A stretch of 64,000 nt of DNA from Mesocentrotus franciscanus (lineage: Eukaryota > Echinodermata > Echinoidea > Camarodonta > Strongylocentrotidae). The stretch lies in assembly GCA_037976565.1 (NCBI GenBank), contig CP137675.1, positions 11,674,534 to 11,738,533 of the forward strand, given 5' to 3'. Below are positions 1 to 12,300 of the stretch, one piece after another (position 1 is the stretch's first letter; every line of letters starts with the position of its first letter). Made by a program: the position numbers and the translations under genes. Below the pieces are notes generated by a model. That model was not told the DNA's origin, ran no database searches, and saw nothing but the letters and a program-made list of their open reading frames with translations.

Positions 1-126
1 CACGGAGCTCAGTGAATATGCGCAAGTCCTTTGTTGCACGCAGTTGCCACTTATTTACACATTTAAAAAATGCAGCGGCTTTCATATGCGTCGATTTACC
101 ACTTAATATCTGAACAAGCCTAAAGT
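1..126. mobile_element. MITE fragment (TTCAGATATGATGCGG family), cut by the window edge
   Basis: The right end resembles the copies at 3775, 9893, 36956 and 60665. It has a run near 'gcgcaagtcctttgttgc', then a T/A-rich stretch, 'cgatttaccactt' and a terminal 'atctgaacaagcct'. The left end lies outside the window. Confidence 0.55.
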
Positions 127-1922
127 CTTCTAAAAAGCATTCTGCTACACGGTTTAAATCTCTAGATGGAACCGAAATCCCATCTTTCAAAGGAGAAAAA
201 TTATCTTCCTGAAGAGTGTGAAGTACCAGCACATCCAGGTGCAAACAACAGGTCTGGCATTAAACAGGTCAAACAAAATATCACGCTGCATTATTTCTTC
301 ATGTGGTGTGTCTATTTTAGGGTGCCGATAACAGAAACTCCTGACACGCTCATTAACCTAGATAATCATGTATCTGGGACTTGTCTCTAACTTGGATGAT
401 CCACGCTAATATCGGTGCAGATTAGTTACCCTTCCCATGTTATCCCGCTTAACTTGTGAGCCTCTTTTCACTGAAACGTGAGTGGTAAAGGTCTTTGCTG
501 TTTTTATTATTATTTATTTGTTATACACCTGTATGAGAAGGGCTTGATACTTACAGGATCTCCAAGGAAAACGGTGTCCTGAAATCACAGTGATTTGTAA
601 ATTCGAACAACTATTCCATTTAAGAGATAAAGCAGGACCCCTCAAGTCTGTGGTTGAATATTGCTTTCTGTTATTTAAACAGCAATGTTTGTTTTTGTAC
701 AATATATAAGTACAATGTACTATTGCCTAGAAAAGGTTTATGTACCGGTATTCAAATATATGCACTTTAGGTCGCAATTTCACGACTCTGGCAAACTTGA
801 AGGAGTGAATGATCACAAGGTCTCTTTCAGTTTGAAGAGTTTCCAATTAAAGTTTAAGCACTTCCACATCATTTATATGCTTCTTTCAATGCACTATGAC
901 AAACCATTATTAATGCATGATGTTCATTTCATCTCTCTTGATATTACATGTCTAAGGTATCATCTCACGAGTCAGGAGCACATACAGTTGAAGTGTGCAC
1001 TGTTTTTCAACGCAGTTAATACTATCTAGGGCGGGCGTAGAACTAGTAACTCCTTTCTTCTTCCAAACTGTTCTTTGGCCTTTTTTGGGCAAACTTGGCA
1101 AATTTGAAAGCTAGTCTATTGATTCATTAAGATTTCCTGATTATTTTGTACAGTGTAAATCATGAAGCCTCTTGTAGTGGATCCCGGTTGTCTTTTACAT
1201 ATATGGAAAATGCATTGAAAATGTTCTCCCATTGCATCATATTCAAACAGTGAATAACCTGCTGCATTGGTGAATCAAATAAGAAGAATTATCCCTCTAT
1301 AAACACCCTCTTATCTACTACATCCACTGTAAAGACACTCAAGTAGGGGGGTGAAAACTCCATCTTATTACCACATCGATCACCAAAATAGCTCTAATAC
1401 AGGCCAAAGACGGCGTCACACAAGGGCGTCCCCCCAGGAGCGCGCATTTCACGTTCTCAATTGCATTATGTGATGGAGTTACATCGGTTTAGAGGATTCT
1501 CCGGTGTTTTCCTTCCGAGAGGGTGAGCTTCATTTATTAGCTTAGTTAGACGATAGATCCCTTTCCACTTCTTTCTATTTACTCTCGGAATGGATGCTGT
1601 CTTATTTTCATGGAGCTCGGAAACTGGCTCTTCTCCGTCCGTCACCTCTCTCTCTCCCTTCAAATGTTGATGACGTCCCGATTCTCTAGCGACTATACGT
1701 TACTTACGCACAATGTATCACCATCGGAATGCCTTATCAGAAGTAGATCTCTTCATAACTTCTTTATCATGCTGTCTTGCAACATGCCAATGGAGTAGAA
1801 TTCGATCAGTTAATGATGATAAATTGTTTCATTATGATAGGACATGGTGAAATATCAAATTTCTGGTAGATTACTTATGGAGATCATGTGAAAGTTTTTT
1901 TTTTGAAAATTTTGATTCTGTA
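127..1922. other. Non-coding stretch, no recognisable feature
   Basis: AT-rich sequence with stop codons in all frames. The short open frames have no recognisable domain. No PDZ-like exon was found on the + strand. It is either an SNX27 intron or the 5' flank. Confidence 0.5.
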
Positions 1923-2979
1923 CAGTAAATCTCCGTGTATAAGACACACCTGTGTATAAGACGCACCCCTAAAAAAAGGCAGCAAGCTTACTGCAGGTAA
2001 AAAATTAATTTTTTTATTTTGGTGGCTCCATATCCAATTTTTGGCAAATTTTCGGGGGCTACTTCTTCAACTTTCGGGGGCTTTTTTTCCCTTTCCGGGC
2101 TCTTTTTTCTGGGGCTACTTTTTCAACTTTCGGGGGCTTTTTTTCCATTTCTGGGCTCTTTTTTCTAGGGCTACTTTTTCATTAATTCATAAAAAAGGAT
2201 ACACATATACAGTTTGATGAGTTTATTTAGTAGGCTTTGATCTACTGACTGTCTATACTATAGTCTAGACTAGTCTATAGATCTATATTATATCTTTGAT
2301 TAAGGTTTCAGGCTTCCTGCTTCATAATTACCATGATTACCCATTAAAAAAGAAAGCATTTATCTAGTTAAATAACTAAGTTTTAATGCATTGATTTGAT
2401 GCAAGAACTGTGTCATAGTAAAAGTAAAATGAGTTATGTTTTTAAACGACTGTCTGATTTTCTTGTGAAAACTTTACTTTGAAAAATGATTATCGAAATT
2501 CAGTATACAACTATACATGGCCAGAATAATCACAATCTAAGCTCAGGTTTCATACCTCTATTCACGAAAACTTTATAAAAATTGCGGCAATAATGATGCA
2601 AACAGATAGCAATTTCAAAGTGTTGTCGCGTTGAGTCTCTTCGAGATCGACTCTAGCTCACACAGCTCACAGTTCGACAGCAGCTCCAGTCGCACTGCAC
2701 TGTACTGTACGTGCGTGGAATAACTGAACGGTCAGTCACGATGATTTTCTCAGATTTTCTTGTGAAAACTTTACTTTGAAAAATGATTATCAAATTTTCC
2801 TTTAAGTCCAAACAGAAATCTGGACATTCAGGTAGTGTTGTTCTAGTTTCCAAGTGGTATGACTGAGCTACGGGACATTGCCAGGCACAGTGCCAGGTGG
2901 AGGGGCATAAAGACGCACCCCGACTTTCGAAATTGTTTTTCGGCAGGAAAAAGTGCGTCTTATACACAGAGATTTACGG
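1923..2979. mobile_element. 1.06-kb TA-flanked DNA transposon, non-autonomous
   Basis: The terminal inverted repeats pair CAGTAAATCTCCGTGTATAA (1923) with the complementary GTCTTATACACAGAGATTTAC ending at 2979. A TA dinucleotide lies on each side (1921-1922, 2980-2981), as in Tc1/mariner/pogo insertions. Inside are two copies of a roughly 66-bp 'ctttcgggggctttttttcc' unit (about 2055-2175) and a 39-bp direct repeat starting 'gattttcttgtgaaaac' at 2456 and 2753. No intact transposase frame is visible. Confidence 0.75.
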
Positions 2980-3774
2980 TAATATTGAAGACTCATCAAA
3001 TATTTATTCAAACTGATATCAGATTTTCTGCTGAGAAACAAATCATAATTTGAGATTGTTAGCTAATCTCTGATAAGATTGAGTTTCAGATGAATTAAAC
3101 TCAAATACATTTTTACTAAAAAACAGGAAAAAAACATTTTATAATGTGGTTTTATCTCCCCCGCACCTCAAATATTCAACTAATGCCCTTTATGCTCTCA
3201 ACAGATGGCCCTGTTTCTGTTTTAATCCATCTCGCACATATGCCCTTTTTATCTGCTTTCTCTCTTCCTGAAGAAATCACCCTCGTTTTTGCTGAATTTG
3301 CTTGCTTACATGACGAACCATCTATGATAACCTAATGAAGATATCTGGTCACTACATCGCTAGGATAACTTACCGCAGAAATCGATGCACGACAATACAG
3401 TAGCGTGTCACTGTATCCTTATTAAAGATTCAGACAAAATTGTATCGTGCAACATAAGACCGGTTCGTGGAAAAGGATTCGCAAACAAATGTGGGGAAAG
3501 TGTAGAAAGTGGTGTAAGGAAGCTACTCATAATATCAAAGGAGAGATTTTGTTACTCTGAATTTGTAGAGCATTGAGGGGTATAATGTTACAACGTAACT
3601 TTTCATATTGACTGGAGCGAAAGTGTTAAATTCAAGGCTTAAAAGCTGTGGTAACTTCTTAGTGCAACTAAGTGAATTGGTAAAATCCAAAAGAAAGGGG
3701 AATGTTTCACCAGGAATTTATTCAAGCAGTGGGAAGTTGTAAGATATTTTCAGTGATAAAATTGCCTTCTGAAG
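2980..3774. other. Non-coding stretch, nothing recognised
   Basis: AT-rich, with short open frames only and no recognisable repeat structure. Confidence 0.4.
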
Positions 3775-3986
3775 CCTTGTTGAGATATGCTTAACCACAA
3801 CGTATTTTTGTAATGATGACGTAAAGTGTAATGCACTTCACATTTCCTGTCCTAAAACAAAGAGCTAATGTTAATACGCTTAAAACCTTTGTGTGCAGTT
3901 CCCATTCATGTACACATAAAAAAGCAGCATTTTGTCCCCTGGCGATTTACCGCATCTTATCTGAATGAGCCCTTATGGTGATTCCA
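3775..3986. mobile_element. MITE, about 200 bp, TTCAGATATGATGCGG family
   Basis: Terminal regions are related to each other in inverted orientation: 'gttgagatatgcttaacc' at the left and 'ggcgatttaccgcatctt' then 'atctgaatgagccctta' at the right. The inner 'atgacgtaaagtgtaatgca' motif is shared with the copy at 60665. Confidence 0.5.
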
Positions 3987-5735
3987 TCATGGTTAATTTG
4001 AAAAGGACCTTTTAAGAGAAAAGGGGGGAATTTCCCTTTCTTTGATCAACCGTTTTCATTTATGTAGGATTGTGACAAAGCACATTTCTGCCTGGATGTG
4101 TTTGTTGTAAGCTCAAGAAAGGACATTTTGAGACATCTTGTCTAAATTTCTAGGGCCAGAAGGGCATTAACTGTACATAAATTTGTGTTCTGGTTCTCAG
4201 CCAATGGTACTTAACGAAGATTGAAATGTTGATCAAATAAACCGATCCTCTGAACTTGTACTTGTAGCAGACGGTATGAAAAACCAAAACATAAGTGTCC
4301 CGTGGCTATTCAAAAACTCGCTCATTTGTATGTATACAATGCGTGTCACATATTTGATGCATGATATTTTATTGATATGAAATAAATCACATCAAAAGTG
4401 GTGAATAATTGATGATCAATGGGACATTTATGCTCGCACATTTCAGTCCCTGCGTCATCGATCAATATGGCCATTTCCCGCCTCTATACCCTCTTCCGTT
4501 CTTATGTGCCGTTATGAGAAATGCCTTTTCCCAAGTTTTCGCTCAGTAGGCTTGACTCTTGCATCCAAACACTCAACCATACTTGCTGTGTGAATTCATG
4601 AATATTCCAGAAGAAAGGAATAAGTGACAAAATTTCACTGTGGGTTTCACTTTCAGTTTTTGTCCGTATCTGATTTCAAAATTCAGCCTGATGTTTAGTA
4701 CTTCACGATGTGCTATACCTCAGAGAAGGCTGTAAAGAGAAGGAGAGGAAAAGAGAGACAGATAAAGTGATAGACAAAGAGAAGCAGACAAAAAGAATGA
4801 TGGATGAAAGGAAGGATGAAAGAGAGGGAGAGGAAAAGAACATTGATAGAGTGATCATCAAAGAGATGGAGAGGAAGGAGGGGGTTGATGTCGATGTTTT
4901 AAGAAAACAAACTTGACTGCAACAAATACTTTGGGGTTTTAATTTTTAGTACAGGAGAATGAATGAACTGGGCCCTGTTGCATAAACCTTACCATTTGAT
5001 GGTGGTAACTTTGCCATCAATCCTTAGTTTTACGCAACGGGGGCGGGGGCAGAAGTCATTCTCTAATGTGAAATCAAAGGAAGTAAATCACAAAGAATTG
5101 AAAGGGAGTTTGAAAACATCATAATGGCTTGGGGTAATGATAGCTGATAATAGCAGCCAATAAATTTCACTGAAGCATTCGTGATGAATCGTGTAGATAC
5201 TAAGCTTGACATTTCAGCTGTCTCTCCATGTCTCCCCACATTTGTTACCATGGCAACAAGTATGATTTTTTTGGGGGTAGAGGAAGAGGAGGATTCCTTC
5301 TCATTGCTCTCTGCTCAGACTCTCCTTTCATGTGAAACCTAGAAACCTGACGACAGTTGATACCATGGGTATGGTTCTGTCAAATTCGCTCTCATGCCAC
5401 GAGTTGAAGAGACCCCATTAGTTTTTCTACCTATCAGTTCTCATTTTCTCCCTGATACATCTTTGCCCCAAAGCTCCAATTTTGTATACATTTAGATTGT
5501 CAAGTTTACCCCCAAACAAATAAAGCTAAGGCTTGTTGAAGCTCTTTGTTTGTCCTGTCCCGAGTAATTTAGTCAATTGTGTTAAGATGGTATTTTAGCA
5601 CGAAATTCCTTTACTATGTCTTCAAATTCTCTCTTTACATCTTATGAAGATTTAATAAATGGTTGTTTTGTTGTTCTGTTTATCAAGTTTTGCTCTAGTT
5701 CAAAGATGACACTTTGCATGTCATCACTTTTTATA
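3987..5735. other. Non-coding stretch with a small hairpin relic
   Basis: At 4152-4200 the motif 'gggccagaagggcattaact' is followed by a weak inverted partner, a degenerate member of the GAGCCAGAAGGGC hairpin family. A GA-rich patch at 4730-4890 gives a low-complexity Lys/Glu open frame. Nothing else was recognised. Confidence 0.4.
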
Positions 5736-5950
5736 GTTAAAGATAAAGACCAGTTCTGGTCATGCGATTGCATTGTGAAAGAAACGTTGTGGAATCGATC
5801 AGAAAAGGTTGATCATCTAGCATATAAGTATTGGTGTGTACTGCAAGGTTCTGGAATCATCAAAATGATAAGAAATTTGGCCCAGTCTTGGTTAAGTTAC
5901 AAGCACTGTACACAGAAAGATGTATATGGGACTACACGACCACGTGCGCG
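5736..5950 (+). mobile_element. Truncated copy of the TTAA MITE 'TTGAGTTCTGGTC' family
   Basis: The sequence from 'ttaaagataaagaccagttc' through 'gaaatttggcccagtcttgg' is closely similar to 25102-25320. The right half of the element is absent or diverged. Confidence 0.7.
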
Positions 5951-7149
5951 ATATCTATTTGGTCCCAATAGATGTAATAATGTACCAAATATATCAATGA
6001 GTAGGCGGTTTCCCGACTTTCCCGGCAAAATTTGTATCATCACGCATTAGTCAAAACATATTCTTTCACATGATTGGTAATGAGAGCTTCCATTTCATTT
6101 TTTGAGAGAGGGGCGTTTCCAAAACTGGTCTTTACCTTTAATAGAAGCTAGTCTTGCCCTTAGTGTTTCAGTCTTTTGTTACAGATTACTTTTTTAACAT
6201 AAACTTTTGTCAATATATCTTTTGAAGCTAATATAAAGATTCTGTTTGTTGTTTTGTCCATTTTTTTTTGTTGTCAATTATAAAAAAAAGATTTTGTATT
6301 CTATATCCGTAAGTAGAAAAAAAGATGGATTTAATCAATCTAGTTTAATCAATCTTTTCTTTTTTGCAGAGTAAAGGTTATGAATTCTTTCTTTCCATAG
6401 TTTAGCAATCACATAATATAGAATATCCCCTTCATCTTCTATTTTCATACATTATTTTTTCTTCAAATGATAAAATGTACCATTAGTTTCTATGGGAAGA
6501 ACGGTTGGACACATGGAATTTTCAAATGTAAAATTGCTTTCTTGATGATTTAAAGAAAGCTTTTTATACATCTTAATTCCCAGTCTCCAACTGGATGAGA
6601 AAACAGTGTATACAATTAAACAGAAGATAAAGGCCTTACCTATTACATTCTATATTACCTGCATTTCATTTATCGTTTAAAAAAAAGCCATTTCACTGAA
6701 TTTCATTGTTTTGATATTTGAATCGAAAGCATAAATTGAATGATTAAACATTGACTTAAATATTTAAAGAAATGATTTGAAATTATAATGCATGCTTACA
6801 AAAAGTTGATAAAAAGTTAAAATCACTATATACATCCACTCTCTCATTTAAATTGTTCTTTTTCTCTGACACATAAACACCCGCAGACAATTAATCTATT
6901 GTGCTTGTAGTTTATCAGTACGACATAAATCATTCCTGCACAATTGCCTTGCACAATCTCCTCAACAAAAGGAGAGGATGGAGACAAAAAAAGGAAGAGG
7001 TATTCATCGTAAAATATTGGAGCATCTGCAATTATGAGCCAGGCATAGTGGGGGAAGAAAATTCTCATCATCCATAATTTGTAAGAGCCCAATTACAGAT
7101 GCATCACATGTTTGTCTGTGTGTGAGACGAAGTGAGTTGGGATAAAGTG
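5951..7149. other. Non-coding stretch, nothing recognised
   Basis: Very AT-rich, with frequent homopolymer A/T runs. No domain-bearing open frame and no clear repeat. Confidence 0.4.
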
Positions 7150-7709
7150 TGAGAGAGAGAGAGAGAGAGAGAAACGGACAGACAGACAGATAGCGACAGA
7201 GGCAGGAAGACAGAGGGGAGAGACAAACAAACAAACAGAGAGAGAGAGACAGACAGACAGATAGAGACAGACAGAGGGGAGAGACAAACAAACAAATAGA
7301 GAGACAGACAGATATATAGAGACAAACAAACAGAGAGAGAGAGATAGACAGATAGAGACAGACAGAGGGGAGAGACAAACAAACAGAGAGACAGACAGAC
7401 AGACAGACAGATAGAGACAGACAGAGGGGAGAGACAAACAAACAAACAGAGAGAGACAGACAGACAGAGACAGACAGGGGAAAGACAAACAAACAGAGAG
7501 ACAGACAGACAGAGACAGATAGAGACAGAGACAGACAGAGGGGAGACAAACAAACAAACAGAGAGAGAGACAGACAGACAGACAGAGACAGACAGAGGGA
7601 GAGACAAACAAACAAACAGAGAGAGAAAAACAGACAGATATATAGAGACAGACACAGGGGAGAGACAAACGAACAGAGAGAGGGAGACAGACAGAGGGGA
7701 GAGACAAAC

Positions 7710-7740
<31 letters not shown>

Positions 7741-8120
7741 TAGAGACAGACAGAGGGGAGAGACAAACAGAGAGAGAGACAGACAGACAAACAGAGGGGA
7801 GAGACAAACAAACAAACAGAGAGAGACAGACAGACAGACAGACAGAGACAGACAGGGGAAAGACAAACAAACAGAGAGACAGACAGACAGACAGAGAGAG
7901 ACAGATAGAGACAGAGACAGACAGAGGGGAGAGACAAACAAACAAACAGAGTGAGACAGACAGACAGACAGATAGAGACAGACAGAGGGGAGAGACAAAC
8001 AAACAGAGAGAGAGAGAGAGAGAGGCAGACAGACAGAGACAGATAGAGACAGAGACAGAGAGATGGGAGAGACAAACAAAATATAGATAGATAAAGAGAG
8101 AGAGAGATATGGACAGAGAT
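7150..8120. repeat. Compound GACA/GAGA/CAAA minisatellite, about 1 kb
   Basis: About 15 variants of a roughly 60-bp composite unit (gggGAGAGAC, CAAA runs, GAGA runs, GACA runs and GATAGAGA). The anchor 'ggggagagacaaac' recurs near 7215, 7274, 7365, 7427, 7657, 7756, 7797, 7926 and 7988. The purine bias leaves all three minus frames open over most of the array, giving artefactual Cys/Leu/Ser-rich frames. Confidence 0.9.
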
Positions 8121-9118
8121 TCCGCGGATTCAATTTTATTAATGCATGCGTGCCCAATGTCTTTGTCCTTCTCCGACTGTATTCTGTATGATTTAATGAG
8201 GAGAAAGAGAATAATTAGTTTGATTGCTTCCATACTCCGTTATGTTATCTTTTTTTGGTTGATTTAGTATTTACAATGGGGGCGTATTGCTAATCAATAT
8301 AAGTGCACATTGTTAGATTATGAAAGAGGCAGGGTGGAGACAGCACTGTACTTTATAATGTACTGGTAATGAATGTATTATAATACAATTAAAATTATAC
8401 TAATTATAATATAATGACAATTCATTTTGTTTAATATGCTGTTACAATACTAATGAGGATATTATTTCATATATATAATGTATATAGAATTTGATGTGAA
8501 TTATAAGAAATTAATCAAATATGTTGGGAAGCCATTAGTGAGCATACACATTTGTTTCATTTGTCAAGGTCATATATCAAACCACAAAGAGCCTTTTCTT
8601 TTAAAAAAAATATATATATTTTTAAAATTCACATATCTCTATTATCAAATAAACATTTACTTAAATTGTACTAAAGAGAACTGTTGCTGAGCTAGCGCCA
8701 TGAGCGTCCCTGGACGGTGTGTGCGCTCTATAAGTTTACACTATTATTATTACATGAAAGAAACTGGAAATTGAATTCAAAAAAATTAAGAAGAATCTGA
8801 GAATTTTGCAAAAGTCCTGTGCATTTATTGTAACTCTGTTTGTAGCTTCCTCTGGTTGCTTCCAGGAGTAGGTAGGAAAGGCCCAAGGGTCATAGGAATT
8901 CCACATTACTTATTTTTTCCTTCCAGGAAGTGCAGCAGGGGAAGCTGAATCAATTTTTCTTAGTTTATATATCATATCTTTGTGGTATTGTATCTTTTGA
9001 ATGCCAAATAAATGATAATTATATTTACGTGTGTGTGTCTTAGGGCAACAGTTGTCACATCTTTCCCTATCTTCAGCTGGTAATGACCATCTTCATTCTT
9101 TCTTATTATCTTCAACAG
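8121..9118. other. Intron 3' end, with a SINE/LINE tail fragment
   Basis: At 8690-8755 'gtgcgctctataagtttaca' followed by (ATT)n resembles the tails of the SINEs elsewhere in the window. The intron ends with a pyrimidine-rich acceptor 'tatcttcaacag' at 9118. Confidence 0.45.
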
Positions 9119-9350
9119 AAATGGCGTTGATGTGGAGGGCGCCACCCACAAGTTCGTCGTGGACCTCATCAAGCAGGGAGGCAACGAACTCACGCTAACA
9201 GTCATCTCGGTGCCCAACTTCCGCGAGGAAAAGAAAGACCAGAGCGACGAGTCGTCCGGGTATTCTTACTGCGATTACAGTGACAAACGACCTGTGCCTA
9301 TAACCATACCAGACTACCAGCACATTACCAGTGATGGAGAAAAATATGTG
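9119..9350 (+). CDS. SNX27: SNX27 exon: second half of PDZ domain plus acidic linker
   Basis: Residues 1-77. It begins one base into a codon after acceptor AG (9117-9118) with [17 protein letters not shown]. The His in ATHK is the alpha-B1 PDZ residue that recognises Ser/Thr at position -2 of class I ligands, and it is conserved. The PDZ ends at ELTLTVISV. An acidic linker ([16 protein letters not shown]) follows, then [12 protein letters not shown], which matches the lead-in to the PX domain. The exon ends in phase 0 at GEKYV with donor GTGGGT. Its codons are clearly more GC-rich than the flanking intron. Confidence 0.95.
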
Positions 9351-12300
9351 GTGGGTAGTTTGATTATCTGCCCTAATTTTTTCGTATCCATGTATGCTAG
9401 ATTTAATAGGAGTACACAATGACCTACATTGAGATAGCTGCGTTGCCTTGATTTGATTAACCATGGTCCCTTCTTTCATTTTGAGAAGAAAAAAATATGT
9501 TATTCTCCATTCTAGTGGCTTCTATTTTTGCTGTGTCAACATTTCTTTACCCTTTCCATTTCCATCTCTGTCTCTCCCCTAGTTCCCCTCTAGCGTATCA
9601 TCCTATCATGTCACAGCATACACACTCTCTGTCGTCCTACTCTCAACCTATGAAAATGTTCCACAATACCTTCCATCTGTCAAACCCTCTTTTCAACTCC
9701 CCCCCCCTCCTATTTTCCCCCCAACATCCTCTTCTTTCAACCCTCCTCCTTCTCATACAATGTATATTCCCTCTACACGTCCATTGAGTGTAATTCCTTC
9801 CTCCCTATATCTCTCTTGTTTGAGGTTCTTCAGGTAACCAATATCCATCTAGTAACATTGATGCCATCAGTGATGATACCCTCAATATAGAGGCTTGTTC
9901 AGATTTGAAGCGGTAAACTGTGGCGCTTTAAAAAAATTTGTAAATGAATGGCAACTGCGCACATCTAAGGTCCTGCATATATTCACTGAACTCTCTGTTA
10001 TGAGATACAGAAATATGAAGCGGATGGCACTTCCGTCATTATTAATAAAATACTTCCACGGTTTACTGCTTCTTACCTGAATGAGGCTTAAGAACAATAG
10101 AACCGGAAGAGTGTGAACACACACTTTTAGCTAGAGCTGCTATCAACAGATTTTAATAGAAATATAACATTGAAGATAAATACCTGTTTGAACTCAAATT
10201 TCTGCAATGCTTGTGTGCCAGTGAAGCCAGCACAGTGTTGTAAAAGATGGCACCAGACAAGTTATGCTAGTGTTCATGATTTGTTAAATCTGTCAAGTTC
10301 TCACAAGTGGTTCCCTCATACTATACCAAAACATGCTACGCCACTTATTTTGCTAGTTCATGTTCCATGTCTAAAGATGAAACAGCCCATGGCAAATTTG
10401 CATTTAGCCGAGGAAACTAGCTTTTTGTTGACGTTTTTCTTACATTTTTTTTTATTCACGCCTGCCATCCTGCCTCTCTTCGTTCCAGGCAAAAGCATGT
10501 TCATGAATATTGGCAAGGCCTTCTAACTCTTCCAAAAGGATAATAACCCAGATTGTGTAATTCTGAGCTTTGCTCCTGTTCAGACTGGCCATATCCATCA
10601 TATAGCTATATGACAACTGTATAGCTATATGAGAAGTATGTTTTTCTTCCTAGTTTGAACGTTTGAAGACATTGTAGATACCGGTATGTATAATGAAATG
10701 TTGTATAGTGAAATGGATGTTTGAGCATCATTTTGAATGAAAACTCATTTAAAAATAATAAAAAATAAGGGTCCACTTCTAATGTAAATATCTTATCATA
10801 CTAAGACTATATATTAAACTGTTTAGGGCTTATCGTGAGTGGGCACTGATGGTTGGCCAGCTGTCTACGCTGATACTAATTTGTCACCTGACCTCTTCTA
10901 AACTAATTTCTGTATACGATGTTGCATCGTGCTTTAATTTTTCATGTGTTTTTTTAGCCCCTTTCGATGTATGCTAATTTTTTATACAGTGTGAACCAAC
11001 TTTTCTTCAAGTCCCACAAAATTGAAATGAGATTCATGAATTCTTTGCTTCAAGCTACCTTCATGTCGAATTAGTGCTAGAATCCAAATCTGCTTTAATG
11101 CATCCTGGACAACTACTACTAAAAGATATTTAACTTTTCTGTTTCTATTTAAAATCTTGTGCTTTAGAAAGGTTTTTGTGAATAGTCAATGAAACTTATA
11201 TGTATTATCTGCTGATTTAGAGCCAGAAGGGTGTTAACTCATATACTTTACTATAGAGTGAATGCCCCTTCCGCTCTAAACAGATGATAAATGTATTTCT
11301 CTTTGAATTTGAATTTGAGAAATTTTTTTCTTGTAGAATTCAAAAATGAGAGATTCTTTTACTTAGATTCTGTAATTGAGATTTTTTTTTTAATTCAATT
11401 TTAATTCAAAATTTAAAATATTTTTATTTACTTTAACCGAAGCAGTTCAGATTTTTCTTCTTTTCTGAATTAATGAGTTTCCCTCCTCAAATTGGCAAGA
11501 ATAAATCTTATTTTCCACACCTTCATAGTTTACAAAAAAATACAGATGTTTACTAGATGAACCAATGTGAAAGAAAATTGCAAAATTCAACTTAAAAATT
11601 GTCAGTTTGTACACACACACAAAAAAAATGATCTTATGTGTTACACTGCATTGCCAACTTAGAGACTTTAATGATTAATTACAATTAAATCCCTCTTATT
11701 GTATCCCCCGGCAGTATGCCGGTGGGGTACTTTGGATTCCGCAGCGTTACGCCGCCGCCGCCGCCGCCGCCGTCATATTCTTTTGTGCGCTCTAACTGCC
11801 ACATTCCTTGGTGGATTTTTTTCAAATTTTGTATGGAGGTGTATCTTGGTATAATCTACACACCTATAACTTTTGGTGATGCTGCCCTCAGTGTTTCGTC
11901 TTCTATAGGGTAAAAGGCCATATTTTTGTGGATGGTTTGTGTGCGCTCTATAGGCCACATTTCTCAAGGGATTTTGTTCAAATTTTGAACGAAGGTGTAT
12001 CTTGGTATAATCTAGAAGCCTATACATTTTGGTGATGCTGCCTCTAGTGTTCCGTCTTTTATAGGGTCAAAGGTCATATTTTGATAGATGTCTTATGTGC
12101 ACTCTAGTGTGCGGTCTAACTGCATCATTTCTTGACGGATTTCTTTCAAATTTTGTATGGAGATGTATCTTGGTATAATCTACACACCTCTAACTTTTGG
12201 TGATGCTGCCCCATTGTTCCGTCTTCTATAGGGTAAAAGCCCATATTTTTGTGGATGGTTTGTGTGCGCTTTATAGGCCACATATCTCAAGGGATTTTGT

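Noticed and set aside
5616..6050. 144-codon + strand open frame
   Set aside because: Most of it overlaps the truncated family B MITE, and the same sequence elsewhere is not open. No domain is visible.
7004..8233. Long minus-strand open frames up to 409 codons, Cys/Leu/Ser-rich
   Set aside because: All three frames are open over the GACA/GAGA minisatellite, so the frames are a product of the repeat.
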